A stretch of 64,000 nucleotides of DNA. Origin: Halomarina oriensis. Its GTDB lineage: Archaea > Halobacteriota > Halobacteria > Halobacteriales > Haloarculaceae. Of the stretch, positions 40,646 through 49,797 are shown piece after piece. Position 1 is the stretch's first letter; every line of letters begins with the position of its first letter. The translations under genes and the position numbers were made by a program. The stretch lies in the NCBI RefSeq assembly GCF_009791395.1, contig NZ_WSZK01000015.1, positions 558,001 through 622,000 on the forward strand, read 5' to 3'. The notes beneath the pieces are model-generated. The model saw only the letters and a program-made list of their open reading frames with translations, made no database searches and was not told the DNA's origin.

Positions 40646-42694
40646 ATGGACCTCGAAGCCATCCAGGGTGTCGGCTCGAAGACGGCCGACCGGCTTCGAC
40701 AGTTGGACGACGCCGAGCGTGCCCTCGAAGCCGGTGACGTCGCCGCGCTCGCCCGAGCACCGGGCATCACCGAGGGCACCGCCGCCCGCATCGCCCGGAA
40801 CGCCATCCGGCAGCGCCACGGCGACACCGAGGACTTCCTGCGGACCGACCGTGCCCGCGAACTGTACGGCGAGGCGCTCTCGCTCGTACAAGAGCGGGCT
40901 GTCACGGAGTACGCTCGCAAGCGACTGGAGACGTTCTACCCGAGTGCCAGCGCCTCCCGCATCGCGGAGGTACAGGCGTTCGTCGAGGCGGCCGCCGAAC
41001 ACGACCCGACCCCCGAGGTGCGCGAGGCGCTGGCGGGTGTCGAACCGCTCACCGAACCGCGAGACCTGCGCGTCAGAGACCGCTGTGTGGCGACGGGCGA
41101 CGCCGAGACGTACGCCCGCGCCGAGGCGGCGTTCCCCGAGGTGAGCGTCGAACTCGTCGAGGACGCGACGGGTATCGGTGAACTCGCACGCGGCTACTCG
41201 ACGGTGGTCGTCCTCGACGAACGGTTCGCCGGCCTCGACATCGACGGCGACGTACGCGTCCTCCCGGACGCGTTCGACCGGGTCGACGAAGTGGTGCCCG
41301 AACGCCTGCTGCGTTTCTTCGCGGACAACCGCGAACGACTGGCGGCGGCCGCGACGGTCCACGAACGGGCTGGACTCGACCCCGCGTGTGACCTCGACGT
41401 GCTCCGGGACGGACTGGAGCGCCTGACCGACGACGGGACCGTCAAGGGCGACGCGGACCTCCATCGACTGCGCGATGCGGTCGACGACCTCGACGTCGCC
41501 GTCTCGACGGCCGAGAGCGTCGCCAACGACCGTCTACGAGAGGCCATCCAGTCACAGGACGTCACCATCGAGGGGGCGGACCTGCTCTCGCTGGTCGAGC
41601 AGGGCGCACGAGTGGACTCGTTGCTCGAGACCGAACTCGCCGACGAGTTCGACGCGGCCATCGCCGCCGCCCGCGACCACCTCGCGGACGCGCTCGCCGT
41701 GCCGGACTACGACGACCTGGTCGAACAGGCGTTCGTCGAGGAGCCGACGTTCCCCGTCGAACACCAGGAGGAGGCGGTCAACCGCCTCCGACGCGAACTC
41801 AAGGCCGCCCGCGACCGACGCGCGGCGACGTTGAAGGCGACGCTCGCAGCGGACCTCGCGGACCTGCGCGACCCGGCGGGGACGCTCGTCAGGGCCGCTC
41901 TGGACCTCGACGTCGAACTCGCGGTGGCCCGCTACGCCGCCGACTTCGACTGTACCGTCCCGGAGTTCGTCGAACGCGATGGCGACGGTGCCGAGGGGAC
42001 CTCGGCTGGCAGCCGAACCGCCTCGCGTTCCGGCGACGGCACCGACGCGGGACTCGTCGTCGAGGGCGGGCGCTCCCCGCTGTTGGACGTCGACTTCGAG
42101 GAGGTCGACCCGGTCGACTACGGCGTCGAGGGGGTCGCGCTGCTCTCGGGGGTGAACTCGGGAGGCAAGACGTCGACCATCGACCTGGTGGGACTGGTCG
42201 TCGTGCTCGCCCAGATGGGCCTGCCGGTGCCCGCCGAGCGCGTCGAACTCCGGCGGTTCGACGCGCTCCACTACCAGGCGAAGAGTCAGGGCACCCTCGA
42301 CGCGGGGGCGTTCGAGGCCACCCTCCGGGAGTTCGGCGACCTCGTGGAGGGACCGGGCGTTCGACTGGTGCTCGTCGACGAACTGGAGTCCATCACGGAA
42401 CCCGGCGCGAGCGCCCGCATCATCGCCGGTATCCTCGAATCGCTCCACGAACAGCGTGCGACGGCGGTGTTCGTCTCGCATCTCGCGGGCGAGATTCGGG
42501 ACGCGACGGAGTTCGACGTACAGGTCGACGGTATCGAGGCCGTCGGGTTGGTCGACGGCGAGTTGCAGGTCAACCGCTCGCCCGTGAAAGGGCGACTGGC
42601 CCGCTCGACACCCGAACTCATCGTCGAGAAACTGGCCGACGACGCGGGCGACGGCGACGGCTTCTACCGGCGGTTGTTGGCGAAGTTCGAGTAG
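40646..42694 (+). CDS. HhH-MutS-family ATPase (MutS-like)
   Basis: Protein of 682 residues. An N-terminal helix-hairpin-helix (IQGVGSKTADRLRQL, about 5-19, and APGITEGTAARIARN) is followed by a long coiled helical lever region (about 130-460) and a MutS ABC-ATPase domain: Walker A GVNSGGKTS near 502-510, Walker B LVLVDELES near 575, and a SHLAGEI switch. The MutS mismatch-recognition domain I is absent, so this is not canonical MutS; it resembles archaeal MutS5/MutS2-like proteins with an added DNA-binding hairpin. A role in recombination or structure-specific DNA binding is likely. Confidence 0.82.
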   Translation: MDLEAIQGVGSKTADRLRQLDDAERALEAGDVAALARAPGITEGTAARIARNAIRQRHGDTEDFLRTDRARELYGEALSLVQERAVTEYARKRLETFYPSASASRIAEVQAFVEAAAEHDPTPEVREALAGVEPLTEPRDLRVRDRCVATGDAETYARAEAAFPEVSVELVEDATGIGELARGYSTVVVLDERFAGLDIDGDVRVLPDAFDRVDEVVPERLLRFFADNRERLAAAATVHERAGLDPACDLDVLRDGLERLTDDGTVKGDADLHRLRDAVDDLDVAVSTAESVANDRLREAIQSQDVTIEGADLLSLVEQGARVDSLLETELADEFDAAIAAARDHLADALAVPDYDDLVEQAFVEEPTFPVEHQEEAVNRLRRELKAARDRRAATLKATLAADLADLRDPAGTLVRAALDLDVELAVARYAADFDCTVPEFVERDGDGAEGTSAGSRTASRSGDGTDAGLVVEGGRSPLLDVDFEEVDPVDYGVEGVALLSGVNSGGKTSTIDLVGLVVVLAQMGLPVPAERVELRRFDALHYQAKSQGTLDAGAFEATLREFGDLVEGPGVRLVLVDELESITEPGASARIIAGILESLHEQRATAVFVSHLAGEIRDATEFDVQVDGIEAVGLVDGELQVNRSPVKGRLARSTPELIVEKLADDAGDGDGFYRRLLAKFE

Positions 42695-43034
42695 CGTGGT
42701 TCTGCGCGAACGAGCGAAGCGAACGAGCGAGGACCACGAGAACGCGAACGGCGAACGGAAGCGAGCCGTGAGCGGGGAGAGCCTCGGAGTTCCCGTGAGG
42801 GTCAGCGAACGGGAGCACGGAAGACGAGCGTTACGAGGCGTCCGGAGCGAGCGAAGCGAACGAGAACGAGGAGACGCGAGCGGGGAGTGCAACGGCCCGT
42901 GAGCGCCTGTCGGCCCCGATAGCCGCTCGGTCCACGAGCACCCCGATAACGGCAGTATTCACTCACGCGAACCGACGTGTCAGACGGGTGTCCGCCCAAC
43001 AGTTAAGTCGTCTCGGTAGCGAGGTGAAAGTGAA
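42695..43034. other. Gene-free region upstream of orc/cdc6
   Basis: 340 bp without a gene. GAGCGAAGCGAACGAG occurs twice (42712-42727 and 42849-42864), as in dispersed haloarchaeal intergenic repeats. No origin recognition box was seen. AGTTAAGTC (about 43002-43010) lies 25-33 bp before the orc start and is its likely TATA box. Confidence 0.45.
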
Positions 43035-44156
43035 ATGGCCGACGACGAGATGCTGTCGTGGGACGAGTCCGTGTTCCGCGACGAGCACGTCTTCGAGATC
43101 GACTACGTCCCCGAGACGTTCTACCACCGCGACGAGCAGATGCAGAACCTGAAGTACGCGCTGCGGCCCGCCGCGCGTGGGTCGCGCCCGCTGAACGTGA
43201 TGATGCGCGGGCCGCCGGGGACGGGGAAGACGACGGCCGTCGGAAAGCTCTTCGACGAGTTACAGGCCGTCTCGGACGTGAACGTCGCGCAGGTGAACTG
43301 CCAGGTCGACTCGACGCGCTATGCCGTCTTCTCCCGGCTGTTCGAGGAGATGTTCGAGTACGAACCGCCGACCAGCGGCATCTCGTTCAAGAAGCTGTTC
43401 GGCCAGATTACCGACAGACTCGTCGAGGACGACGAGGTGCTCGTGGTCGCGCTCGACGACGTCAACTACCTGTTCTACGACGACGAGGCCAGCGACACGC
43501 TCTACTCGTTGCTGCGGGCACACGAGGCGCACTCGGGAGCGAAGATCGGCGTCGTCCTCGTCTCCTCTGACCTCGACCTGGACATCATCGAGGAGTTGGA
43601 CACGCGCGTCCAGTCGGTGTTCCGCCCCGAGGAGGTGTACTTCCCGCGCTACGACGAACCGGAGATAGCAGACATCCTCGGCGAACGCGTCGAGTACGGC
43701 TTCGTCCACGGCTCGTGTGGCCCCGAAATCGTCGACCGGGTCGCGGAACTGACCGCCGACACCGGTGGTGACCTGCGCGTGGGCATCGATCTGCTCCGAC
43801 GGGCGGGTCTGCAAGCGGAGATGCGCGCCTCACGGAGCGTCGAACTGGAGGACGTCGATTCGGCCTACGACAAGTCGAAGTACGTCCACCTCTCGCGGCA
43901 TCTCCAGGGGCTCTCGGACTCCGAACGGGCGCTGGTCGCCGTCGTCGCCGAACACGACGGCGAGCGGGCCGGCGAGGTCTACGAGGCGTTCGAGGAGGAG
44001 ACCGGACTGGGCTACACACGCTACTCCGAACTCATCAACAAACTCGACCAGTTGGGCCTCATCGACGCCACCTACACCAGCGTCGAGGGACGTGGCCGCT
44101 CGCGGACGCTCTCGCTGGCCTACGACGCCAACGCGGTACTCGAACGGCTGGACTGA
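43035..44156 (+). CDS. cdc6: Orc1/Cdc6-type replication initiator
   Basis: AAA+ ATPase of 373 residues that binds origins and helps load MCM. Walker A is GPPGTGKTT (59-67), Walker B VVALDDVNYL near 137-146, sensor residues are in SSDLDLDII and the C-terminal winged helix (about 290-370) has SDSERALVAVVAEHDGERA and RYSELINKLDQLGL. Haloarchaea encode many Orc1/Cdc6 copies, often next to their own origin; no origin repeats are visible here, so it may act elsewhere or in trans. Confidence 0.94.
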   Translation: MADDEMLSWDESVFRDEHVFEIDYVPETFYHRDEQMQNLKYALRPAARGSRPLNVMMRGPPGTGKTTAVGKLFDELQAVSDVNVAQVNCQVDSTRYAVFSRLFEEMFEYEPPTSGISFKKLFGQITDRLVEDDEVLVVALDDVNYLFYDDEASDTLYSLLRAHEAHSGAKIGVVLVSSDLDLDIIEELDTRVQSVFRPEEVYFPRYDEPEIADILGERVEYGFVHGSCGPEIVDRVAELTADTGGDLRVGIDLLRRAGLQAEMRASRSVELEDVDSAYDKSKYVHLSRHLQGLSDSERALVAVVAEHDGERAGEVYEAFEEETGLGYTRYSELINKLDQLGLIDATYTSVEGRGRSRTLSLAYDANAVLERLD

Positions 44157-44207
44157 GCGGGGGCGCCGGAGCAGAAGACAGTTCCTCGTCGGCGCGAAGC
44201 GATCGAC

Positions 44208-44663
44208 ATGCGCCTCTCCAGAGCGGTCGGTAGCGCGGTCGGCTACTGCTGTGTCACGCTGGCCGCGCTCGGCGTCCTCTACGCCGCCCTGTTCGTCTAT
44301 CAGAGCGCCGTCCCGGGGCTCACTGCGGCGCGGACGTTCGGCGTGATGATGGGCCTCGGAGTCGCGCTGACGGGCGGCCTGTTTGGCTACACCATCCGGA
44401 AGAAGGTCAGCGGACAGGCACTCCCCGTCGACGACGACATCTCGACGGCGTTCTGGGGCGTCGCTGATCGAACTGCCCCACGTTCGGTCTCGACGGACCG
44501 ACGCGGTCGGGAGGCGAGGGCCACCCGTTCCCGTCGGGTACTGTCCGGTGGTGCTCCGACAGTGCCTCGGAGCGCTCGCCTACACCCGTTCGATGGCGTT
44601 GATGTACCCGACTTCGACGTAGGACTCCGTCCCGGTCTGCCACGCCTGCAACACCGGTCGTGA
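44208..44663 (+). CDS. Two-helix membrane protein with anomalous C-terminus
   Basis: The first 75 residues form a plausible protein with two helices (about 8-30 and 42-62). After DDDISTAFWG the sequence turns Arg/Ser-rich and lacks the acidic bias of haloarchaeal proteins, and it overlaps the convergent gene by 84 bp. The real gene may be shorter, with a frameshift near 44460, or the tail may be non-homologous. Function unknown. Confidence 0.45.
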   Translation: MRLSRAVGSAVGYCCVTLAALGVLYAALFVYQSAVPGLTAARTFGVMMGLGVALTGGLFGYTIRKKVSGQALPVDDDISTAFWGVADRTAPRSVSTDRRGREARATRSRRVLSGGAPTVPRSARLHPFDGVDVPDFDVGLRPGLPRLQHRS

Positions 44664-44936
44664 CCAGGTGCCGTCCGCCGCCTGTCGTGCGGATATCTCG
44701 AGGGTCCCGCTCCACCCCTCGGCCGTATCGAGTTTGTGGTCCATACTCTCCGGAAGGTCGCTCACGGCGGCGATCTGGACGATCAACAGTCCCCTGTCTA
44801 TCGAGTTGTGCGCATCTGGTGGCGTATACTCACTGGCGACGACCTCGATTCGCTCCACGACGTCCCTCCCGTCGACGACTTCGACCAGAAAACGGTCGTT
44901 TTCGTCACACTGAACCAACAGTTCCGCTGTACTCAT
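44580..44936 (-). CDS. Uncharacterised acidic protein
   Basis: Protein of 118 residues of mostly beta-strand pattern (AELLVQCDENDRFLVEVVDG, WSGTLEISARQ) with no membrane or catalytic motif. A TATA-like ACACTTATG on the minus strand (about 44964-44972) is 28 bp before its ATG. The next gene upstream, carS, is separately transcribed. Not recognised. Confidence 0.62.
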   Translation of the reverse strand: MSTAELLVQCDENDRFLVEVVDGRDVVERIEVVASEYTPPDAHNSIDRGLLIVQIAAVSDLPESMDHKLDTAEGWSGTLEISARQAADGTWSRPVLQAWQTGTESYVEVGYINAIERV

Positions 44937-45035
44937 CGACCGTCTCGATTCGCAGAGTTCGCATAAGTGTTTGTCTCGGTATCGAGACCGTGTCTCTACC
45001 GGCTCGATTTCCGAAGGGCACCCTCGGCCGTCGGG

Positions 45036-45581
45036 TCACCAGGGTTCGTCCTTCAGCCCTAGCAGGTACGCCGCGACGTTCGTCCCGACGTGGAGTAGCG
45101 GCGTGACGACGAGCACCACGGCCACGGCGGGACGCGTGAACGTCCGCCCGAACCACGCCGGCGCGACGAGACGAGCGAACGCGAGCGACCCGGCGACGAA
45201 GTCGAGTTGGTCGAGGCCGGGAGCCATCGCGCCACGGTCACGCCCCGAGCGACGCTTGAGGAACGACCCGACGACGTCGCCGAACATCGCTCCCGCGGCG
45301 AGGGCGACGCCGGCGCGGAGCGGGAACCGCGGGAGGGAGAACGACGTGGTCGTCTCGATACGGTCCGCGACCCGGTTGAGGCCGCAGGCGGCGAGCGTAC
45401 CGACGAGGATGCCGCCCGCAGTCCCCCGCCAGGTCTTGCCGTCGCCGAGCAGTCGCTCCCCGTTCCACTCGCGGCCGCCGTCGAGAGGCGGGCCGCCGCC
45501 CAAGAGCACCGCGGCGTTGTTCGGGAGGTACGAGGGTAACATCGCCCAGAAGGCGGCGACGAGCGTCGAGAGACCGGTCAT
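45036..45581 (-). CDS. carS: CDP-archaeol synthase CarS
   Basis: Archaeal membrane enzyme that activates unsaturated archaetidic acid with CTP, a late step of ether-lipid synthesis. The 181-residue protein has five hydrophobic helices and the family block FGDVVGSFLKRRSGRDRG near 100-117, with LDGGREWNGERLLGDGKTWR near the start. It overlaps nothing and has its own upstream region. Confidence 0.92.
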   Translation of the reverse strand: MTGLSTLVAAFWAMLPSYLPNNAAVLLGGGPPLDGGREWNGERLLGDGKTWRGTAGGILVGTLAACGLNRVADRIETTTSFSLPRFPLRAGVALAAGAMFGDVVGSFLKRRSGRDRGAMAPGLDQLDFVAGSLAFARLVAPAWFGRTFTRPAVAVVLVVTPLLHVGTNVAAYLLGLKDEPW

Positions 45582-45722
45582 ACCGGGACGTGCTCGTGGT
45601 GGTGAGTAAACAGTACCGAAGGGCGTCGCCGGCCGGAGTCGGTGTCGACTCGGACGACGGCCGGGACGCGGGCGAACCGGGGATAAACACGCTCAAGTCG
45701 GCGGGCGGCAGAACTTGCCACG

Positions 45723-46550
45723 ATGATACCTCCGGTTGCGAACCGATTCGTCGCGGGCGAGAGCGCCGCGACGGTGCTCGACCACGCCCGTCGGATGGAG
45801 GCGTCGGGCGTCAAGAGCATCTGTAATCTGCTGGGTGAACACTACGACGAGCGCGGACCGGCCGACGAGGACACCGCCGCCTACCGTCGACTGCTCCGGG
45901 ACATCCCCGACTCGCTCGACGCCTGCGTCTCGGTCAAACCCTCGCAGTTGGGCATCGAGATGGGAAGCGACGTGTTCGGCGAGAACCTCGCCGCGATCGT
46001 CGAGGTGGCCGCGGAGGAAGGCCGGTTCGTCTGGGTCGACATGGAGGGCCACGACACCATCGACGCCACGCTCGACGCGTTCGAGGCGGCCGCACGCGAC
46101 TACCCGGAGATGGGTCTCTGCCTCCAGTCGAACATGAAACGCACCGACGAGGACCTGCGCGACGTCGCGGAGTACGCTGGGAAGATTCGCCTCGTCAAGG
46201 GTGCGTACGACCCGCCGCGCGAACTCACACACCAGGGGAAAGACGCCGTGAACGAGGCCTACGAACGGCATCTGGAGTACCTCTTCCGGGAGTTCGAGGG
46301 GGGCGTCGCGGTAGGGAGTCACGACCCGCGGATGATCGACCACGCCATCGAACTCCACGAGGAGTACGGGACGGACTTCGAGATACAGATGCTGATGGGG
46401 GTTCGGGAGGACGCGCAGGTCGACCTCGCACGGGAGTACGAGGTGTACCAGTACGTCCCCTACGGCGACCGGTGGGCGTCGTACTTCTACCGGCGGGTGC
46501 TCGAACGCAAGGAGAACGCGCTGTTCGCGCTTCGAGCGATTCTCTCCTGA
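45723..46550 (+). CDS. Proline dehydrogenase
   Basis: FAD-dependent oxidation of proline to pyrroline-5-carboxylate. The 275-residue monofunctional protein has the beta-alpha barrel with VSVKPSQLG, RLVKGAYDP, QMLMGV and the C-terminal signature YVPYGDRWASYFYRRVLE that binds proline. GGATAAAC (45680-45687) is a possible TATA element at -36 to -43. The partner P5C dehydrogenase is not in the window. Confidence 0.93.
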   Translation: MIPPVANRFVAGESAATVLDHARRMEASGVKSICNLLGEHYDERGPADEDTAAYRRLLRDIPDSLDACVSVKPSQLGIEMGSDVFGENLAAIVEVAAEEGRFVWVDMEGHDTIDATLDAFEAAARDYPEMGLCLQSNMKRTDEDLRDVAEYAGKIRLVKGAYDPPRELTHQGKDAVNEAYERHLEYLFREFEGGVAVGSHDPRMIDHAIELHEEYGTDFEIQMLMGVREDAQVDLAREYEVYQYVPYGDRWASYFYRRVLERKENALFALRAILS

Positions 46551-46576
46551 GCGGCGAACGGTCGAGGGGACGCGAC

Positions 46577-47254
46577 TCAGTCGTCGCGGTCGACGCCGTT
46601 AGTGGTGCCGCGGCCGGCGTGGAGCGTCGGCATCTCCTCTTCGACGTCGATGTGGACGCCGCTCTCCTTGGCGTCGCCGAACCCGGCCGAGAGGATGCGT
46701 GTCAGAGCGTCCTCGACCGTCTCGTCGACCTCGGTGTAGTCGTTCGGTTCGACCTCGACGACGAACCCGGTGGTGATGTTCGGGGCGGTCGGGAGGAACA
46801 GCAGTTCACGGCCGTCTTTCGACTTCTTACCGGTCTTGAACGCGGTCATCCGCATCCCGTTCCACGTCTCGACCTTGACCGGACTCTGGAGGTCCTCGGG
46901 GCCGGAGACGGCCGTCTCGACGGCCATCTTCGAGGCGTTGTAGACGACGCGGAGGCCGGGCAGGCGGTTCATCGAGGAGTCGATACCGCTCTCGACGAGG
47001 TTGCCGAAGGTGGTGCGCATCATGTAGCCCACCGACAGCGTGAGCAGGAGGAGGACGGCCAACAGGAGGCCGACCTCGACGTACGGAGTCGCCGCTTCCC
47101 ACCCGTCCGGCATGTCGGTGGGGTCGATACTGATGACGCCGAGGCCGGCGAGTTTGACGAACAGCCAGCGGAGGATGTAGAGGGTGACGAGGACCGGACC
47201 GAGGACGATGAGGCCACTGGCGAAGTCACGTTTCCACGAGCCTAGTGACACCAT
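46577..47254 (-). CDS. DUF502 membrane protein
   Basis: Protein of 225 residues with two N-terminal helices (about 10-35 and 60-85) and the DUF502 core: RLPGLRVVYNASKMAVET, VKVETWNGMRMTAF, FLPTAPNITTGFVVEV. The family is widespread and of unknown function, possibly linked to envelope transport. The C-terminus (DVEEEMPTLHAGRGTT) is soluble. It converges on the proline dehydrogenase gene with 26 bp between stops. Confidence 0.85.
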   Translation of the reverse strand: MVSLGSWKRDFASGLIVLGPVLVTLYILRWLFVKLAGLGVISIDPTDMPDGWEAATPYVEVGLLLAVLLLLTLSVGYMMRTTFGNLVESGIDSSMNRLPGLRVVYNASKMAVETAVSGPEDLQSPVKVETWNGMRMTAFKTGKKSKDGRELLFLPTAPNITTGFVVEVEPNDYTEVDETVEDALTRILSAGFGDAKESGVHIDVEEEMPTLHAGRGTTNGVDRDD

Positions 47255-47290
47255 TTACCGGAGTAAACGGGGGTGGGATTATCAGCTTTC

Positions 47291-47449
47291 CTACCGGTAG
47301 TCCTCGACACTGACGGCCTGTGTCAGCGGCACGGAGAGCCACGTCTCGTCACGGGAGATGTCGGCGATGACGAGTCGCTGGTCCGCGACGGCCGCCATCA
47401 CCTCGCCGTCCCCACTCGCGTCCGTCTGTGCCGCCGAGTCAGGTGACAT
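47291..47449 (-). CDS. 52-residue acidic haloarchaeal protein
   Basis: Starts ATG 47449 and reads MSPDSAAQTDASGDGEVMAA, VADQRLVIADISRDE, TWLSVPLTQAVSVEDYR. The second half looks like two beta strands joined by an acidic turn. It lies just upstream of the DUF502 gene, so they may be co-transcribed. Codon use is normal, and the reading frame is intact. Function unknown. Confidence 0.6.
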   Translation of the reverse strand: MSPDSAAQTDASGDGEVMAAVADQRLVIADISRDETWLSVPLTQAVSVEDYR

Positions 47450-47644
47450 CACGTAACAGTATCTGGTATTCGACTATAAACGTGTCGGAACGTGTTGCCG
47501 GTTGTTCGTGAGTGAAAGGTCGATTTCACTCAACACGGCGTATTAGTCGCGGGAGACGTTACCAACGTGATGTGCGGACACCCACCATGACAGCATCGAC
47601 CCAGAAATCGGCGGCAGACGGCGTCGGCGTGGAGACAACGGCAG

Positions 47645-47650
47645 TTTTAT
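47645..47650 (+). promoter_or_regulatory. TATA box of the Dpp-type operon
   Basis: TTTTAT centred about 31 bp before the substrate-binding protein ATG at 47679, consistent with a leaderless or near-leaderless transcript. Confidence 0.45.
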
Positions 47651-47678
47651 CAGCAACCACCAGATATGGAGGATTGGA

Positions 47679-49613
47679 ATGACAGACAGTAGCGGACTTT
47701 CCCGTCGTCGGTTCCTGCAGGCGACCGGTGGGGCGGCCACGGCCGCCGCACTCGCAGGGTGCCTCGGCATTGGCGGCGACGGCGACGGTGACGGCAACGG
47801 CAACGACAGTGACGGCAACGGCACTGGGAACGGCACCGGCGACGGTGGCGAGGACATGGAGCCCCAGCAGGGCGGGACGTACCGCAAGCTGAACTCCACC
47901 ATCTCGACGTTCGACCCCGTCAACGCGGGGGACACCGCGTCGGGGCAGATCGTCCAGCAGGTCTTCGACGGCCTGACGAACTACCCCAACGGCGAGACGC
48001 AGCCGACGAACCTGCTCGCCGAGAGCGTCGAGCGCTCCGAGGACGACACGACCTACACGTTCACCCTCAAGGACGCGACGTTCCACAACGGTAATCAGGT
48101 CACCGCACAGGACTTCGTCTACTCGTTCGAGCGCCTGGCACGCTCGCCGTACACGGTTCGTGCGTACTTCATCCTCGACTCGCTGGGTGTCACGCACGAG
48201 ACCGACGAGGACGGCAACTACGTCCCCGACTCGATGGGCGTCGAGGCACAGGACGAGAGCACGCTCGTCATCAACCTCGACGAGCCGTTCCACTCGACGC
48301 TGGCGATGCTCGCGTACTCCTCGTTCGCGGCCGTCCCGTCGGACGCCATCGGTCTGGACATCGACGCGGAGCAGACCGGCAGCGGCGAGGAGGTCGAACC
48401 CGCCCCCGAGTACACCGAGTTCTCCGAGAACAACCCCATCGGTGCCGGCCCGTTCGTCTTCGAGAACTGGGAGAAGGGCACCTCCGCGGACGTCACCCGC
48501 TACGACGACTACCACGGCCAGACGGCGTACGTCGACGCCGTCCACTGGCAGGTCATCGAGGACGACACGGCCGCGTTCAACTACGCGATGTCGAAGAACG
48601 TCGACACGTTCGGCGTGCCGACCCCGCGATACAGCCAGAACAAGATTCAGAACGCCTCGAAGGACGACGCCGGTCGGACCGAGGGGCAGTACGGTCCGTT
48701 CGACGCGAACGGCGAGACCGTGGACTACCTGAAGGTCCCCGAGGTGTCGACGTTCTACTTCGCGTTCAACACGCAGAACGTGCCAAAGCCCGTCCGGCAG
48801 GCGGTCGCCTACATCACGGACCAGGAGAGCCTCGCGTCGTCCGTGTTCAAGAGCCGTCAGGAGCCCGCCTACCACCTCACGCCGCCGCTCATCTACCCCG
48901 GTGAGGGGAGCGCCTACGACTCTCACGTCGAAGAGGCGTACCCCTACGGGACGAGCTCCGACATCGAGGGCGCACAGCAGGTGATGGAGGAGGCCGGCTA
49001 CGGCGAGAACAACCGGTTCACGATGCAGTTCACGCACTACGTGAGCCAGACCTGGTCCGAGATCGCACAGATCCTGCGCCAGCGTCTCTCCGGTGCGTAC
49101 ATCGACATGAACATCGAGCAGGCGGAGTTCGCAACGCTGCTCGAACGCGGTCAGAACGGCAACCTCGAAGCGTACACGCTCGGGTGGATCGCCGACTGGC
49201 CGGCTGCGGACAACTTCCTGCAGCTCATCAACCCGCCGAACACCTACACGGGCGAGCCCGGTGTGTTGACGTACACCAACTGGGGTCGTGACGAGGAGAC
49301 CGAGGCGTCGCAGGCCGCCGCGGAAGCCTGGCAGACCATTCAGGACAACCCCGGCCCGAGCGAGGAAGCACTCAACGCCCGCAACGAGGCGTACATCCAG
49401 ATGGAGGAGGCGAACTGGGAGGACGTCGTCCTCGTCAACGCCTTCCACGGTGCGACCGAGCGCTTCAAGTACCCGTACCTGCACGCGCCGAAGTTCGGTG
49501 CGATGGGCAACTCCCGCCAGATGTACAACACGTTCTGGAAGGAGCAGGAGGGCCGCCGCACGGTCACCGGCACGCCGCCGGGCAACAGTTCGGGCAACGG
49601 CTCCGGACAGTAA
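47679..49613 (+). CDS. ABC transporter substrate-binding lipoprotein, Dpp/Opp type
   Basis: Extracellular binding protein of 644 residues, SBP family 5 (peptides, nickel, opines, sugars). A twin-arginine signal (SRRRFLQATGG, 8-18) runs into a lipobox with Cys28 (ALAGC), so it is Tat-exported and lipid-anchored. A Gly/Asp/Asn-rich linker follows. The mature fold has YTFTLKDATFHNGNQVTAQD and GWIADWPAADNFLQLINPP, both typical of the family. It is the first gene of a five-gene operon; a hairpin after it may keep its mRNA more abundant than the rest. The substrate is not predictable. Confidence 0.93.
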   Translation: MTDSSGLSRRRFLQATGGAATAAALAGCLGIGGDGDGDGNGNDSDGNGTGNGTGDGGEDMEPQQGGTYRKLNSTISTFDPVNAGDTASGQIVQQVFDGLTNYPNGETQPTNLLAESVERSEDDTTYTFTLKDATFHNGNQVTAQDFVYSFERLARSPYTVRAYFILDSLGVTHETDEDGNYVPDSMGVEAQDESTLVINLDEPFHSTLAMLAYSSFAAVPSDAIGLDIDAEQTGSGEEVEPAPEYTEFSENNPIGAGPFVFENWEKGTSADVTRYDDYHGQTAYVDAVHWQVIEDDTAAFNYAMSKNVDTFGVPTPRYSQNKIQNASKDDAGRTEGQYGPFDANGETVDYLKVPEVSTFYFAFNTQNVPKPVRQAVAYITDQESLASSVFKSRQEPAYHLTPPLIYPGEGSAYDSHVEEAYPYGTSSDIEGAQQVMEEAGYGENNRFTMQFTHYVSQTWSEIAQILRQRLSGAYIDMNIEQAEFATLLERGQNGNLEAYTLGWIADWPAADNFLQLINPPNTYTGEPGVLTYTNWGRDEETEASQAAAEAWQTIQDNPGPSEEALNARNEAYIQMEEANWEDVVLVNAFHGATERFKYPYLHAPKFGAMGNSRQMYNTFWKEQEGRRTVTGTPPGNSSGNGSGQ

Positions 49614-49647
49614 GCGGACCGCCGAAACGTACCGTTTTTCGACCTAA

Positions 49648-49663
49648 CGCGCCTAGCGGCGCG
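49648..49663 (+). other. Hairpin between substrate-binding and permease genes
   Basis: CGCGCC-TAGC-GGCGCG, a perfect 6-bp GC stem with a 4-nt loop, preceded by a T-run at 49635-49639. In the 184-bp gap it could stabilise the upstream mRNA or limit read-through. Confidence 0.45.
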
Positions 49664-49797
49664 CGTAAACAACGAAAGAGATAATTGCCGCACCCCAAAA
49701 TTCAGCGACAAGCTACAATGATAGCCACGAACAGCGACGGCGGCGCTCGTGTCGGTGAGCCGACGCGGTGCTGCCACGAACGAAACAGGGTGGCACG

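Noticed and set aside
42695-43034. Replication origin upstream of orc/cdc6
   Set aside because: No haloarchaeal origin recognition box or G-rich dyad repeat found; only dispersed GAGCGAAGCGAA-type repeats.
47587-47682. 31-codon upstream frame overlapping the binding-protein start (ATGA)
   Set aside because: The TATA box at 47645-47650 lies inside it, so a leaderless transcript would omit most of it; the peptide lacks any recognisable feature.
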